A DNA stretch of 13,501 nt from CAZWHE01 sp964633825 (GTDB taxonomy: Bacteria > Planctomycetota > B15-G4 > CAYZWU01). Shown piece by piece: positions 1 to 6,910 of the stretch. How positions within the stretch are numbered: the first letter of the stretch is position 1; each line of letters starts with the position of its first letter. The notes beneath the pieces were generated by a model that ran no database searches, was not told where the DNA came from, and worked only from the letters and a program-made list of their open reading frames with translations. The stretch covers positions 1-13,501 of the forward strand of contig CAZWHE010000112.1 of assembly GCA_964633825.1 (NCBI GenBank), in the 5' to 3' direction. The position numbers and the translations under genes were made by a program.

Positions 1-106
1 TGCTAATCGGAGTGCATCCCAAAAAAACCCACCGTTCTCTTCAGCTTGGTCGCAGGCTCCAGATCGAATAATCTCTGTCGTGGTAGTTTTGTGCTATTTT
101 TTGTCC

Positions 107-2404
107 TTAAACTCCACCAACGAGTCGCAATGTACGTTTTACGAATCCATGTAATTCATCGCCAGATATACACTCCGAGTTTGATTTAGGATTCTGGTCG
201 TGGTGGTATTTCCTGGAGTAGTCATTTATTGCTTCAAGATCAGAAAGATCGGCTTGGGCATGCTGTAATCCGCTGTTGTCGTCGGCATTCCGTATCTTTT
301 CAATGATATTACCGAGCCATTCATCGGGTTGAAAATGTCCGGGAAAGCGGGCTCGAAGCCATCCCTCAAGAAAAGGTCGAATCGCCCTAGCAACATCAAG
401 TGGCACCCCTGTTCGATTTCGATAGAAGTTCAGCAAAGTGTCATAGTTCTTGTGATAGGTGCTTTGGGTCTCCGCTACAATGTCCCACTCACCAAGCATG
501 ATACTGTCCCCGATATGGGCTAATTGCACGGTCTTAATTTCGTTTCCAGGATGAGTATTAAAGATCAGATTCAGGAAATGGGGATCATGGGACATAACAA
601 TGACCTGCTGAGCGGTGTTAGCTAAATTCCGGATAAGTTGCTGAGTACAGGTACGCCGAAAGCGGTCAAGGCTTGTGAAGGGATCGTCAAGAACGACAAT
701 TTTGTTTTTGATATCTGGGTCCTGCCAAAGCGCGGCCAGAAAGAAAGCTAATGCAAGTGCGCTGCGGTCGCCTGAACTCAATGTTGTTTTGAAACACGGC
801 GTGCCGGATGGCGTTCTGTTATCTCCAAGGGCAACCGGTGTGTCGTTTATCTGAATCTGGAACTGAGAGCTCGGTGTGCCTCCACGGTAGCTATGCTGTG
901 TATTGATGATGCGAAAACCTGTGTTGAACTGATCAAGATATTCGTTGATGGTTCGCTCGTAAGTCTGAAGGATTTGTTGGCAGTGCTGATCAAGTTGTTC
1001 TTTCGCAGTTTGCTTCTTTTCCTCCAACTTGATTTTCTCTCTTGTTACTAACTGATAATCCTGACACGCCCGAATCACTTCCAACTCAAACCGTTTCTTC
1101 TTAGCCTCCAAGTCGGCAAGTTCATTTTTAAACGCGGTGAGATCGTCACCTTTTTGAGCTACCGTCTTCTGCTCATTGATGCGAGCATTACACGCGTCAA
1201 CGGCGGTGTTGTAGTCATGGAGCGATCGCTGTAGGGCTGTCACCGCATCAAGCGCAAATTGGAAGTTAGTTTTAGGTAAAATAGATTCTGTTGGAGTTTG
1301 TTGTTTCTTCTTAGCCAACTCCAAGGAAATATCGCGGAGTATTTCATACTTCTCGCGAACAACATCAAATGCGAAATCAGGCAATTCTATTTCGTCGAAT
1401 TGTTTCCAGAATTCGACAAGTGTTAAATTATCTGAAAGTGTCTGTTGAATTGTGTTTAGCGCGGATTCGCCAATTGAGTCCGTGATCCGCCCAGTAAGTT
1501 GCGTCACCTCCTGTTTCAACGCTTTGTAGGTGGCATTGAAATGTGAATGATAAGCGGTGATTAAATTGTTGGCGTATATGTCCTGCCCACAGAAGGGGCA
1601 TTTATCGTTCTCAACAAAGTCCAACCCTTGAGAAAGCCATATCTCACCCTGGTTACCCATTTGATGATCAGCAATTTGTTGACGGACGTACGATTCTGCA
1701 TCAGCGATGATGTCTGTAATTTGCTTTGTTAGGATTGTGGAAAAATCGGATGGGAATGTAGGCAAGGTGATTTTAGCGAGCAACTTCTTATTCTTGATCT
1801 CAATTGCCTTTTCCAATGCTTTTTGTCGATTGGTAATCTCTGTACTCTTCTTCTTTATCTTGTTCTCGATGTCTTCAACGGGTTGCCATTCCAAATAGGT
1901 ATCAAGTTTAATGTCGTTGGGGAGATTTCGAGATGCAGCTTCTTTCTTTATTTTGATGTCCCTGTTCGCGTTGCGAATCTTGCCGTTTAGTTTATCAATC
2001 TCTTTAGCAAGCTGAACCCCTTGCGCGCCTACAATGATTCTGTAAAGGTTTTTCTTATGTTCGTGGTCCACGTAGTCCCCAGCGTACACATTATCGTGAA
2101 TAAACACGGAATCAAAGATGGCAATATCTGGATCTGTCGCAGACCATGTATTGTTTGAAAAGGATAACGTATTTCCACCTACTCGAATCTGAACAGATGC
2201 CGAACCAGTGGTACCAAGAGTCTTTCGTTCAGAGATAAACTCCGAATTCCCACTTTGTAGAGAACGAAGAATAGCGCACAGTGTGGTTTTGCCCTGTCCA
2301 TTTTCCGCGAATAGAAGGACCAACTTCCGAAAAGCCACATCGCCTCTCGGATGGCAATCGCTGAATCGACCGATGCTCTTGATACTTATGAATTTCTCTA
2401 TCAT
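107..2404 (-). CDS. RloC/AAA_13-like ATPase with zinc hook and extra C-terminal domain
   Basis: This 765-aa cytoplasmic protein is an ABC/SMC-type ATPase interrupted by coiled coil. Visible motifs are a Walker A, AENGQGKTT, at residues 33-41, where the usual first Gly is Ala. Long charged helices cover about 130-480, with a zinc-hook motif CPFCGQ at 269-274 (C269, C272). The ABC signature LSSGDRSA is at 542-549, Walker B with D-loop (VVLDDPFTSLD) at 570-580, and the switch His in MSHD is H606. After the ATPase comes a domain of about 110 residues with R676-x3-E680 and a YHHD at 733-736. RloC, a relative of the anticodon nuclease PrrC, has the same order: Rad50-like ATPase with zinc hook, then a nuclease domain using Arg, Glu and His. 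Whether this tail is an RNase is inference. The start ATG overlaps the stop of the upstream ATPase gene as ATGA, so translation is coupled. Codons are the most AT-rich of the window. It could instead be a non-nuclease AAA_13 ATPase of a defence module. Confidence 0.8.
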   Translation of the reverse strand: MIEKFISIKSIGRFSDCHPRGDVAFRKLVLLFAENGQGKTTLCAILRSLQSGNSEFISERKTLGTTGSASVQIRVGGNTLSFSNNTWSATDPDIAIFDSVFIHDNVYAGDYVDHEHKKNLYRIIVGAQGVQLAKEIDKLNGKIRNANRDIKIKKEAASRNLPNDIKLDTYLEWQPVEDIENKIKKKSTEITNRQKALEKAIEIKNKKLLAKITLPTFPSDFSTILTKQITDIIADAESYVRQQIADHQMGNQGEIWLSQGLDFVENDKCPFCGQDIYANNLITAYHSHFNATYKALKQEVTQLTGRITDSIGESALNTIQQTLSDNLTLVEFWKQFDEIELPDFAFDVVREKYEILRDISLELAKKKQQTPTESILPKTNFQFALDAVTALQRSLHDYNTAVDACNARINEQKTVAQKGDDLTAFKNELADLEAKKKRFELEVIRACQDYQLVTREKIKLEEKKQTAKEQLDQHCQQILQTYERTINEYLDQFNTGFRIINTQHSYRGGTPSSQFQIQINDTPVALGDNRTPSGTPCFKTTLSSGDRSALALAFFLAALWQDPDIKNKIVVLDDPFTSLDRFRRTCTQQLIRNLANTAQQVIVMSHDPHFLNLIFNTHPGNEIKTVQLAHIGDSIMLGEWDIVAETQSTYHKNYDTLLNFYRNRTGVPLDVARAIRPFLEGWLRARFPGHFQPDEWLGNIIEKIRNADDNSGLQHAQADLSDLEAINDYSRKYHHDQNPKSNSECISGDELHGFVKRTLRLVGGV

Positions 2405-5397
2405 GATAGAGTGATACTCCCTCCACGCCCTTTGCCAGGTACAATTCGGTTTTGTGAGATAAGCTTATTTTTGACCGCCATGTACTTTAACTCGTCCCAA
2501 CCCAGCTTTTCTCTAAGTGACTGATTCCCGGACTTACCCCCTAGGTTAGACAATGCGGTTATGAAGTTCTCACAGTCCAAGTCTGCTATTGAAGTGTGAC
2601 TTACAGAAGGACTGGCTGCTGCGGTCTCTGTGCTGTTTGCATTTCCACTCGCATCAGTTGGAGAAGTGTCTGCTAGGGTCGCGTTTCGAGGGAGTTCCGA
2701 TTTCAAGATGATCTGGCGGGCACCCAAAGCTGCATAATCGGATGGATTAGAAGTAAGTATGATGATCTGCAATCCACGCGAAGCTCCAAGATCCAACATT
2801 CGCTGTAGCGTATTGACACGCTCCGGATCGGAATATGCAAAGGCGTCATCGAAGACGATAGGAAGCGAGTTGTTGTGGTCGGCAGCCAGTAACTCGGCAA
2901 CAGCAAGGCGGACGGCCGCCGCGACCTGTTCACGGGTTCCTCCACTCAGGCTTTCAAATGTTGTAGTACCATCCTGAGCTGAACGTACGAGTCGGATGCT
3001 CTTGAATTTATTATCCTCAAACGTCACTACAGCCTGGGTGTCCGGGCCGAACAGGCATTGAAGATAGCCGCTGATCTTCTGTGCCAAGGGTTGAGAGAAC
3101 CGGTCGGCAAGGGCGCACTGCTCCTGCTGAAACAGACTATCGACGAGTGCAATAGCATTGGCCTTGCGGCTTACTGCTTCCAGATGTTCGGTAGCGGACT
3201 CCAGCCTGGCCTCCGCCCGGGCAAGGGCGGCGTTGGGATCAACTGTGCCGTCCGAACAGAGATCGGCCTGACTGACGGCGCGACTGGTCTCGGCATCTCG
3301 CTTACGTCGCTCTGTCTCATTCCAGGCCCGTTGCAGTCGTTCGCGATCCGATTCCAGAAGATCGGGTTGCAAGGCCTCAAGGGCAGCGCGGGTTTCGGAG
3401 AGAGAAGACTCTGCATCGTTTTTGGCCTTTCGGGTTTCTTCAAGCGCCCTGGCACGGGTTTCGTCATCACCATGATTATGGAGCAACAACTTCAACTGTG
3501 CTTCAAACCCGGTGAGTTCATGCTTCTCCTCTACGATAGTGCTGCGTAAGGTGCTCAACGCTTCCTCAATGTTGCCTTGTTCCTGCTGGAGGGTATCCCG
3601 GGTCGATTTTAAACTTGTTTCGTTAGATTCAACAGTGTGAAGCGCATTTTCTTCGCGTACATGCCATACCCTCGCATCCGCTAGCGTTAACGGCTGCGGC
3701 GCATCGGTAACCTGATCCCTGCGGCGTTTTACATCAGCATCAGCAGCAGTGAGATCATCCTTTACACTGCTGCAAGTTTTTGCCAAATCCTCGATATCCA
3801 ATCCTTCAAGACCAGCTTCGGCATTAGCCACCTTGGTTTGCAGGTCGTCCCTCCGTGCCACGACATCTGATGCCTTAGTGATCGATTCAAGACCATATTC
3901 ATCTAACGATCGCCGAAGTTTCTCGCGAAGTTTACGCATTTTTTCGCGGGCATTAATAAGGCTGTCGCCGCCACCGGGATGGATGCGCAGACACAGCAAA
4001 TCGCTGACTTTGACTTCAGTTGGTTCGGTGACGGTCTGACTCTCACCTGTTGACAATTTGGAGTCGCCAACCTGTACAGGTTGATCGGACATAACGACTT
4101 CAACTTCCGCGGCCATCGCATTCAGCGCTGCGGATGCTCGGCCCAATTGGTTCTCCAGTTCCTGCAATGACTCCAGATCGTTCTGGCCAATGGAGGAAAG
4201 CTGTGCCAGTTGCTCATGAAAACCTGCGATATCCTTTTCGAGCGCCTCTACTCGTTTCAGACGTGTTCCCAGCTCCTTATTACGGGCTTCCTTCTCGTAT
4301 CGATTCACATAGGCTGCGGCAAGCTCTCTTCTAAGGCGCACTTCTCGGGTATTCTTCAAAGCTTCTTCATATTCTCGCTCAACGTCATTTTTCCTCTTCC
4401 GTCTATCGGTGAGAGCGGATTCAAAGCTCCCTTCTTTTTCCTGCTTCGGCTTCAAAGATTTCCGCAGAGCACCGATGGATTCCCGTAATTCATCGATGTT
4501 ATTCTCTATACTTTCTACAGTATTCTGCTTCTCAACCGCATTATTAACGGTCAATGCCTGTGCCTCCTCGGATCGTCGGAGCTCTTCGGCTTGGGTTATC
4601 TTCTCGTTAACGCCCTGCTGTTGCCGTTGAAGCACCTCGAGATCCGCTGTCGTACGCTGGATTATGGTTGATGCCTCTTCAAAGGCCCGTACAGCCTGGT
4701 GAAGTCTATCAAGTCGTTCTGAAACTTCGTTTCGGTTTGTTTCTGCCTGCCGGGCTTCTGATTGGGCTTTATCCAAATCAGAACCACTCCTGGCGTTTCC
4801 AGCGCGAACAAATATCTGGTCCTTGTCCAGAGCAAATCGAGATGCCACCCTGCCATCGAGTTCGGACTGCACGGCGACAGCGCCGCCGGTTTGTTGCAAC
4901 TGTTGGAGCAAATGAGCCTGCTGTGAAGCAATATGATCGGAGGGTTCGTCTCCACTCATGCCTTGCCACACCCATAGGTGGGACCACTGCTCTGAGACCC
5001 GGCCGAGGATTCCTCGTCCGCCGCCCATATCCTCCACGCCGAGCAAATCGGTCAGTCGGGATTCGGCTTCTTCTCCCCGCCACGTCTCTCCACCTGCTTG
5101 AACAAGTTGAGTCGTACCGCTCGCACCGCTGAACCGCTTTATCAGGCGATACTTCGTGCCATCAGCTATAAAGCAGACCTCTACTTCGGGGTGTCCAGGG
5201 AATAGAGTCGAAGCCATACTCTTTTGAGCTTCGCCTGTAATTGTTGATTTCAGGAACAGCCCGCGATGGACAGCCTCTATAAGGGTGCTCTTCCCGGTTT
5301 CGTTAGCGCCCCCGATAAGTGTCCTGGCTAAATCGAAATCGATTTTGAGATCATAGTGGATCCGGTAATTTCGGACAGTGGCTGAGAGTAGCTTCAT
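2401..5397 (-). CDS. Rad50/SbcC-like (YhaN-type) ATPase with C-terminal winged-helix-like tail
   Basis: This 998-aa ATPase partners the Mre11-like gene directly upstream and should form a DNA-end-processing complex with it. Walker A is GGANETGKST at 29-38. Coiled coils fill about 205-430 and 480-790. The ABC signature SLSGG is at 816-820, and Walker B (LPIVFDD) is at 845-851. No CxxC zinc hook exists anywhere. At the coiled-coil apex there is instead a short beta-rich insert, about 430-480, ending in RIHPGGGDSL, which resembles YhaN-type proteins (COG4717) rather than classical SbcC. After the ATPase core a Ser/Thr/Ala-rich linker (about 900-935) leads to residues 950-998. That tail contains LREKLGWDELKY and GKGRGGS, a pattern I recognise as a small winged-helix-like module on restriction and defence proteins. 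Both gene junctions are ATGA overlaps: its ATG overlaps the nuclease stop, and its stop overlaps the start of the 765-aa ATPase. The family call is firm. The defence role is inferred. Confidence 0.85.
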   Translation of the reverse strand: MKLLSATVRNYRIHYDLKIDFDLARTLIGGANETGKSTLIEAVHRGLFLKSTITGEAQKSMASTLFPGHPEVEVCFIADGTKYRLIKRFSGASGTTQLVQAGGETWRGEEAESRLTDLLGVEDMGGGRGILGRVSEQWSHLWVWQGMSGDEPSDHIASQQAHLLQQLQQTGGAVAVQSELDGRVASRFALDKDQIFVRAGNARSGSDLDKAQSEARQAETNRNEVSERLDRLHQAVRAFEEASTIIQRTTADLEVLQRQQQGVNEKITQAEELRRSEEAQALTVNNAVEKQNTVESIENNIDELRESIGALRKSLKPKQEKEGSFESALTDRRKRKNDVEREYEEALKNTREVRLRRELAAAYVNRYEKEARNKELGTRLKRVEALEKDIAGFHEQLAQLSSIGQNDLESLQELENQLGRASAALNAMAAEVEVVMSDQPVQVGDSKLSTGESQTVTEPTEVKVSDLLCLRIHPGGGDSLINAREKMRKLREKLRRSLDEYGLESITKASDVVARRDDLQTKVANAEAGLEGLDIEDLAKTCSSVKDDLTAADADVKRRRDQVTDAPQPLTLADARVWHVREENALHTVESNETSLKSTRDTLQQEQGNIEEALSTLRSTIVEEKHELTGFEAQLKLLLHNHGDDETRARALEETRKAKNDAESSLSETRAALEALQPDLLESDRERLQRAWNETERRKRDAETSRAVSQADLCSDGTVDPNAALARAEARLESATEHLEAVSRKANAIALVDSLFQQEQCALADRFSQPLAQKISGYLQCLFGPDTQAVVTFEDNKFKSIRLVRSAQDGTTTFESLSGGTREQVAAAVRLAVAELLAADHNNSLPIVFDDAFAYSDPERVNTLQRMLDLGASRGLQIIILTSNPSDYAALGARQIILKSELPRNATLADTSPTDASGNANSTETAAASPSVSHTSIADLDCENFITALSNLGGKSGNQSLREKLGWDELKYMAVKNKLISQNRIVPGKGRGGSITLS
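2404..2550 (-). other. C-terminal winged-helix-like module of the YhaN-type ATPase
   Basis: Residues 950-998 of the 998-aa ATPase lie behind a low-complexity linker. They contain a helix with LREKLGWDELKY, a second helix with VKNKLISQNRI, and a wing-like PGKGRGGSITL end. Similar tails occur, from memory, on proteins of restriction and other defence loci, where they are thought to bind DNA. Classical SbcC/Rad50 proteins end soon after Walker B and the H-loop region, so this is an accessory domain. Confidence 0.55.
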
Positions 5398-6569
5398 GAC
5401 AGCACCTCTCGCGTGCAGATTGCGTGTAATTCTCGCAGAGCGACCCGTGCGACTTGTGCATCCTCGTTATCCCCATCCGATTGCTCCACAAGTTGTCTGG
5501 CAACGTTAGCAATTAGTGGATCCAACCCACGCTCTGTGAGGGCTTGAATCTCTTCCTCGGTGGGTGCGATGAGCATTTGATCGGTTAGTTTCAACCGTAG
5601 GAGACGAGCTTCCAGTGATTCCAGGATCTCCTCAAGGCGATATGACGCCTCGATACCAATCGAACCAGTGAGTGTCAACTGTAGGAGGTCTTCATTGGCG
5701 CGCTGTCCCAAGAGAGCAGCTAGGCGATCCTCAAGTTCGCTCAGTGCCGTATCGTTAGGGAAGTCGAATACCATTTCGTTCCATTGTAGACTCGCCGTCG
5801 CTGACTTGACGACTTCTGGCACTCCCCCACGCTGTACCTCAACGATTATTATGTTCCCGGGATCGTGGTCACTACCCTTGGGAAATCGTTCGGGTTCAGG
5901 TGTGCCGGCATACCATGCTTTGGGACTTACCTGTTTGGTGCCATGCCAATCACCAAGAGCGACGTAGTCGATCTCGGTATCAGGGATTCGTTCAAGGTCA
6001 AGCAAGTTGGCTGAAGAACTGCCTTCTTCGTATTCATCCCATTGTCCCGAGAATGCCCGCGTGCTGCCGTGGGCCAGAACAATACGTGGCTTTTCAGAAG
6101 ATAGCTCCGCGTAGACATCAGAATCCCGCAGCCATTCCGTGGGGTCACTGGAGACAATCCGGCGCAAGAGCGGACATGGTAGGATCACTGCTGACTCCAG
6201 TTCAAAGGTTGCAGCTGCCTGTAATATCTTCAAATTGGGAGCCAGAGCCGCCTGTTCTCGCAGAAAGAACTCCTGTTCCCACACGCTTCCAGGGCCCCCA
6301 TGGTCGTGATTGCCCGGAATTATGATTACTGGCAACTTCATCTGTCCGATAGCACTGCATGCAACCGATACGGTTGCCTTGTCTGCGCTGGGTGAGTCGA
6401 ATAGGTCGCCCGCCACGAGAATGAAATCCGCATCGGTATCTTTCGCGACGACACCGATTCGCTCGATCACCTCAATACGCGTCCGCTGAACCAGCGACCG
6501 TTTGTGCATGTCACTGATTCCGGCAAACGGTTTTCCTATCTGCCAGTCTGCTGTGTGGATGAACTTCAT
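5394..6569 (-). CDS. Mre11/SbcD-like metallophosphoesterase (variant metal site)
   Basis: This 391-aa protein is a predicted nuclease subunit of a Mre11-Rad50-type complex. The calcineurin-like motifs appear in order: HTADWQ (D8, Q10), GDLFD (D55), PGNHD (N87, H88), LAHG (H167) and LGDWHG (D207, H209). Canonical Mre11 has D-x-H in the first motif and G-H-x-H in the last, so two metal ligands differ here: His to Gln at 10 and His to Asp at 207. I have seen the forms DWQIG and GDWHGT in bacterial proteins annotated as exonucleases, so this is probably a conserved subfamily and not decay. The frame is open upstream to 6842, but I place the start at 6569. There the protein begins with the family-typical MKFIHTAD, and GGAG lies 7 nt ahead. 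The stop overlaps the ATG of the Rad50-like gene by 4 nt. It is the first gene of the three-gene operon. Confidence 0.85.
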   Translation of the reverse strand: MKFIHTADWQIGKPFAGISDMHKRSLVQRTRIEVIERIGVVAKDTDADFILVAGDLFDSPSADKATVSVACSAIGQMKLPVIIIPGNHDHGGPGSVWEQEFFLREQAALAPNLKILQAAATFELESAVILPCPLLRRIVSSDPTEWLRDSDVYAELSSEKPRIVLAHGSTRAFSGQWDEYEEGSSSANLLDLERIPDTEIDYVALGDWHGTKQVSPKAWYAGTPEPERFPKGSDHDPGNIIIVEVQRGGVPEVVKSATASLQWNEMVFDFPNDTALSELEDRLAALLGQRANEDLLQLTLTGSIGIEASYRLEEILESLEARLLRLKLTDQMLIAPTEEEIQALTERGLDPLIANVARQLVEQSDGDNEDAQVARVALRELHAICTREVLS

Positions 6570-6576
6570 ACCCTTA

Positions 6577-6580
6577 CTCC
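6577..6580 (-). promoter_or_regulatory. Ribosome-binding site deciding the Mre11-like start
   Basis: GGAG on the minus strand sits 7 nt before the ATG at 6569. Together with the conserved MKFIHTAD beginning it supports this start over the 91-residue upstream extension of the open frame. Confidence 0.6.
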
Positions 6581-6686
6581 AGTACGATCCGCATTTTGCC
6601 GGACCCCTGACCCCCAATTTTTTATTTAACAAGAAAATGGGAAAAAGTCCAGGATGGGTTTCTTTGTTAAAGTAGCAACTGACGCT

Positions 6687-6710
6687 GTATAGATCATTGC
6701 AGTATAGATC
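6687..6710. repeat. Direct repeat of GTATAGATC, 15-bp period
   Basis: The 9-mer GTATAGATC occurs at 6687-6695 and again at 6702-6710, separated by ATTGCA. It lies about 120-140 bp upstream of the Mre11-like start. On the minus strand each copy reads GATCTATAC, which includes -10-like TATAC. It could be a pair of operator half-sites or chance. Confidence 0.35.
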
Positions 6711-6770
6711 GGCTGGGGAAATTCGGTATTCACCAGGGAGGCAACGAAAAAGAATCTCCTTGGAAACGCT

Positions 6771-6798
6771 GGAGGGCACGCACCGAACCACGCCCTCC
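6771..6798 (-). terminator. Inverted repeat downstream of carB, possible transcript end
   Basis: GGAGGGC (6771-6777) and GCCCTCC (6792-6798) form a 7-bp GC-rich stem with a 14-nt loop, about 110 nt past the carB stop. The nearest T-run on the minus strand (TTCTTTTT) begins more than 10 nt after the stem, so it is not a textbook Rho-independent terminator. Confidence 0.25.
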
Positions 6799-6910
6799 CC
6801 CAAGCGAGCGCGGTGTGACAAAACCGACCGATATCCTCCCACCCCGTGCAGTTCTTAACATTCTTCCTCCCCTTTCTTTCCCGGCCGAGAAGAGCAGGCC
6901 CCCCCCCAAA

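Larger units (their letters stand above)
6570..6910. other. Intergenic boundary between carB and the three-gene operon
   Basis: This 341-bp stretch lies between the carB stop and the Mre11-like start, both on the minus strand. Read from carB outward it has a run of nine G on the minus strand (plus 6899-6907), then GC-rich sequence with an inverted repeat (6771-6798), then a direct repeat (6687-6710) and an AT-rich segment (6616-6650) close to the operon start. It should hold the end of the carAB transcript and the operon promoter. I see no convincing -35/-10 pair: the best is TGGACT, 17 bp, TAAATA on the minus strand, which is weak. Base composition changes across it, consistent with the edge of an acquired cassette. 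Confidence 0.5.

Noticed and set aside
1..106. Minus-strand open stretch ending QRLFDLEP...GFFGMHSD with a stop at 4-6
   Set aside because: It has no start codon, overlaps the end of the ATPase gene and is too short to identify. It could be a gene remnant, but nothing supports it. No terminator hairpin was found here either.
6570..6842. 91-residue N-terminal extension of the Mre11-like open frame
   Set aside because: The extension has no recognisable domain. Family members begin at MKFIHTAD, and a good ribosome-binding site precedes the ATG at 6569.
6899..6907. Run of nine C as a phase-variation tract
   Set aside because: It lies just outside the carB stop, not in a gene or a recognisable promoter.
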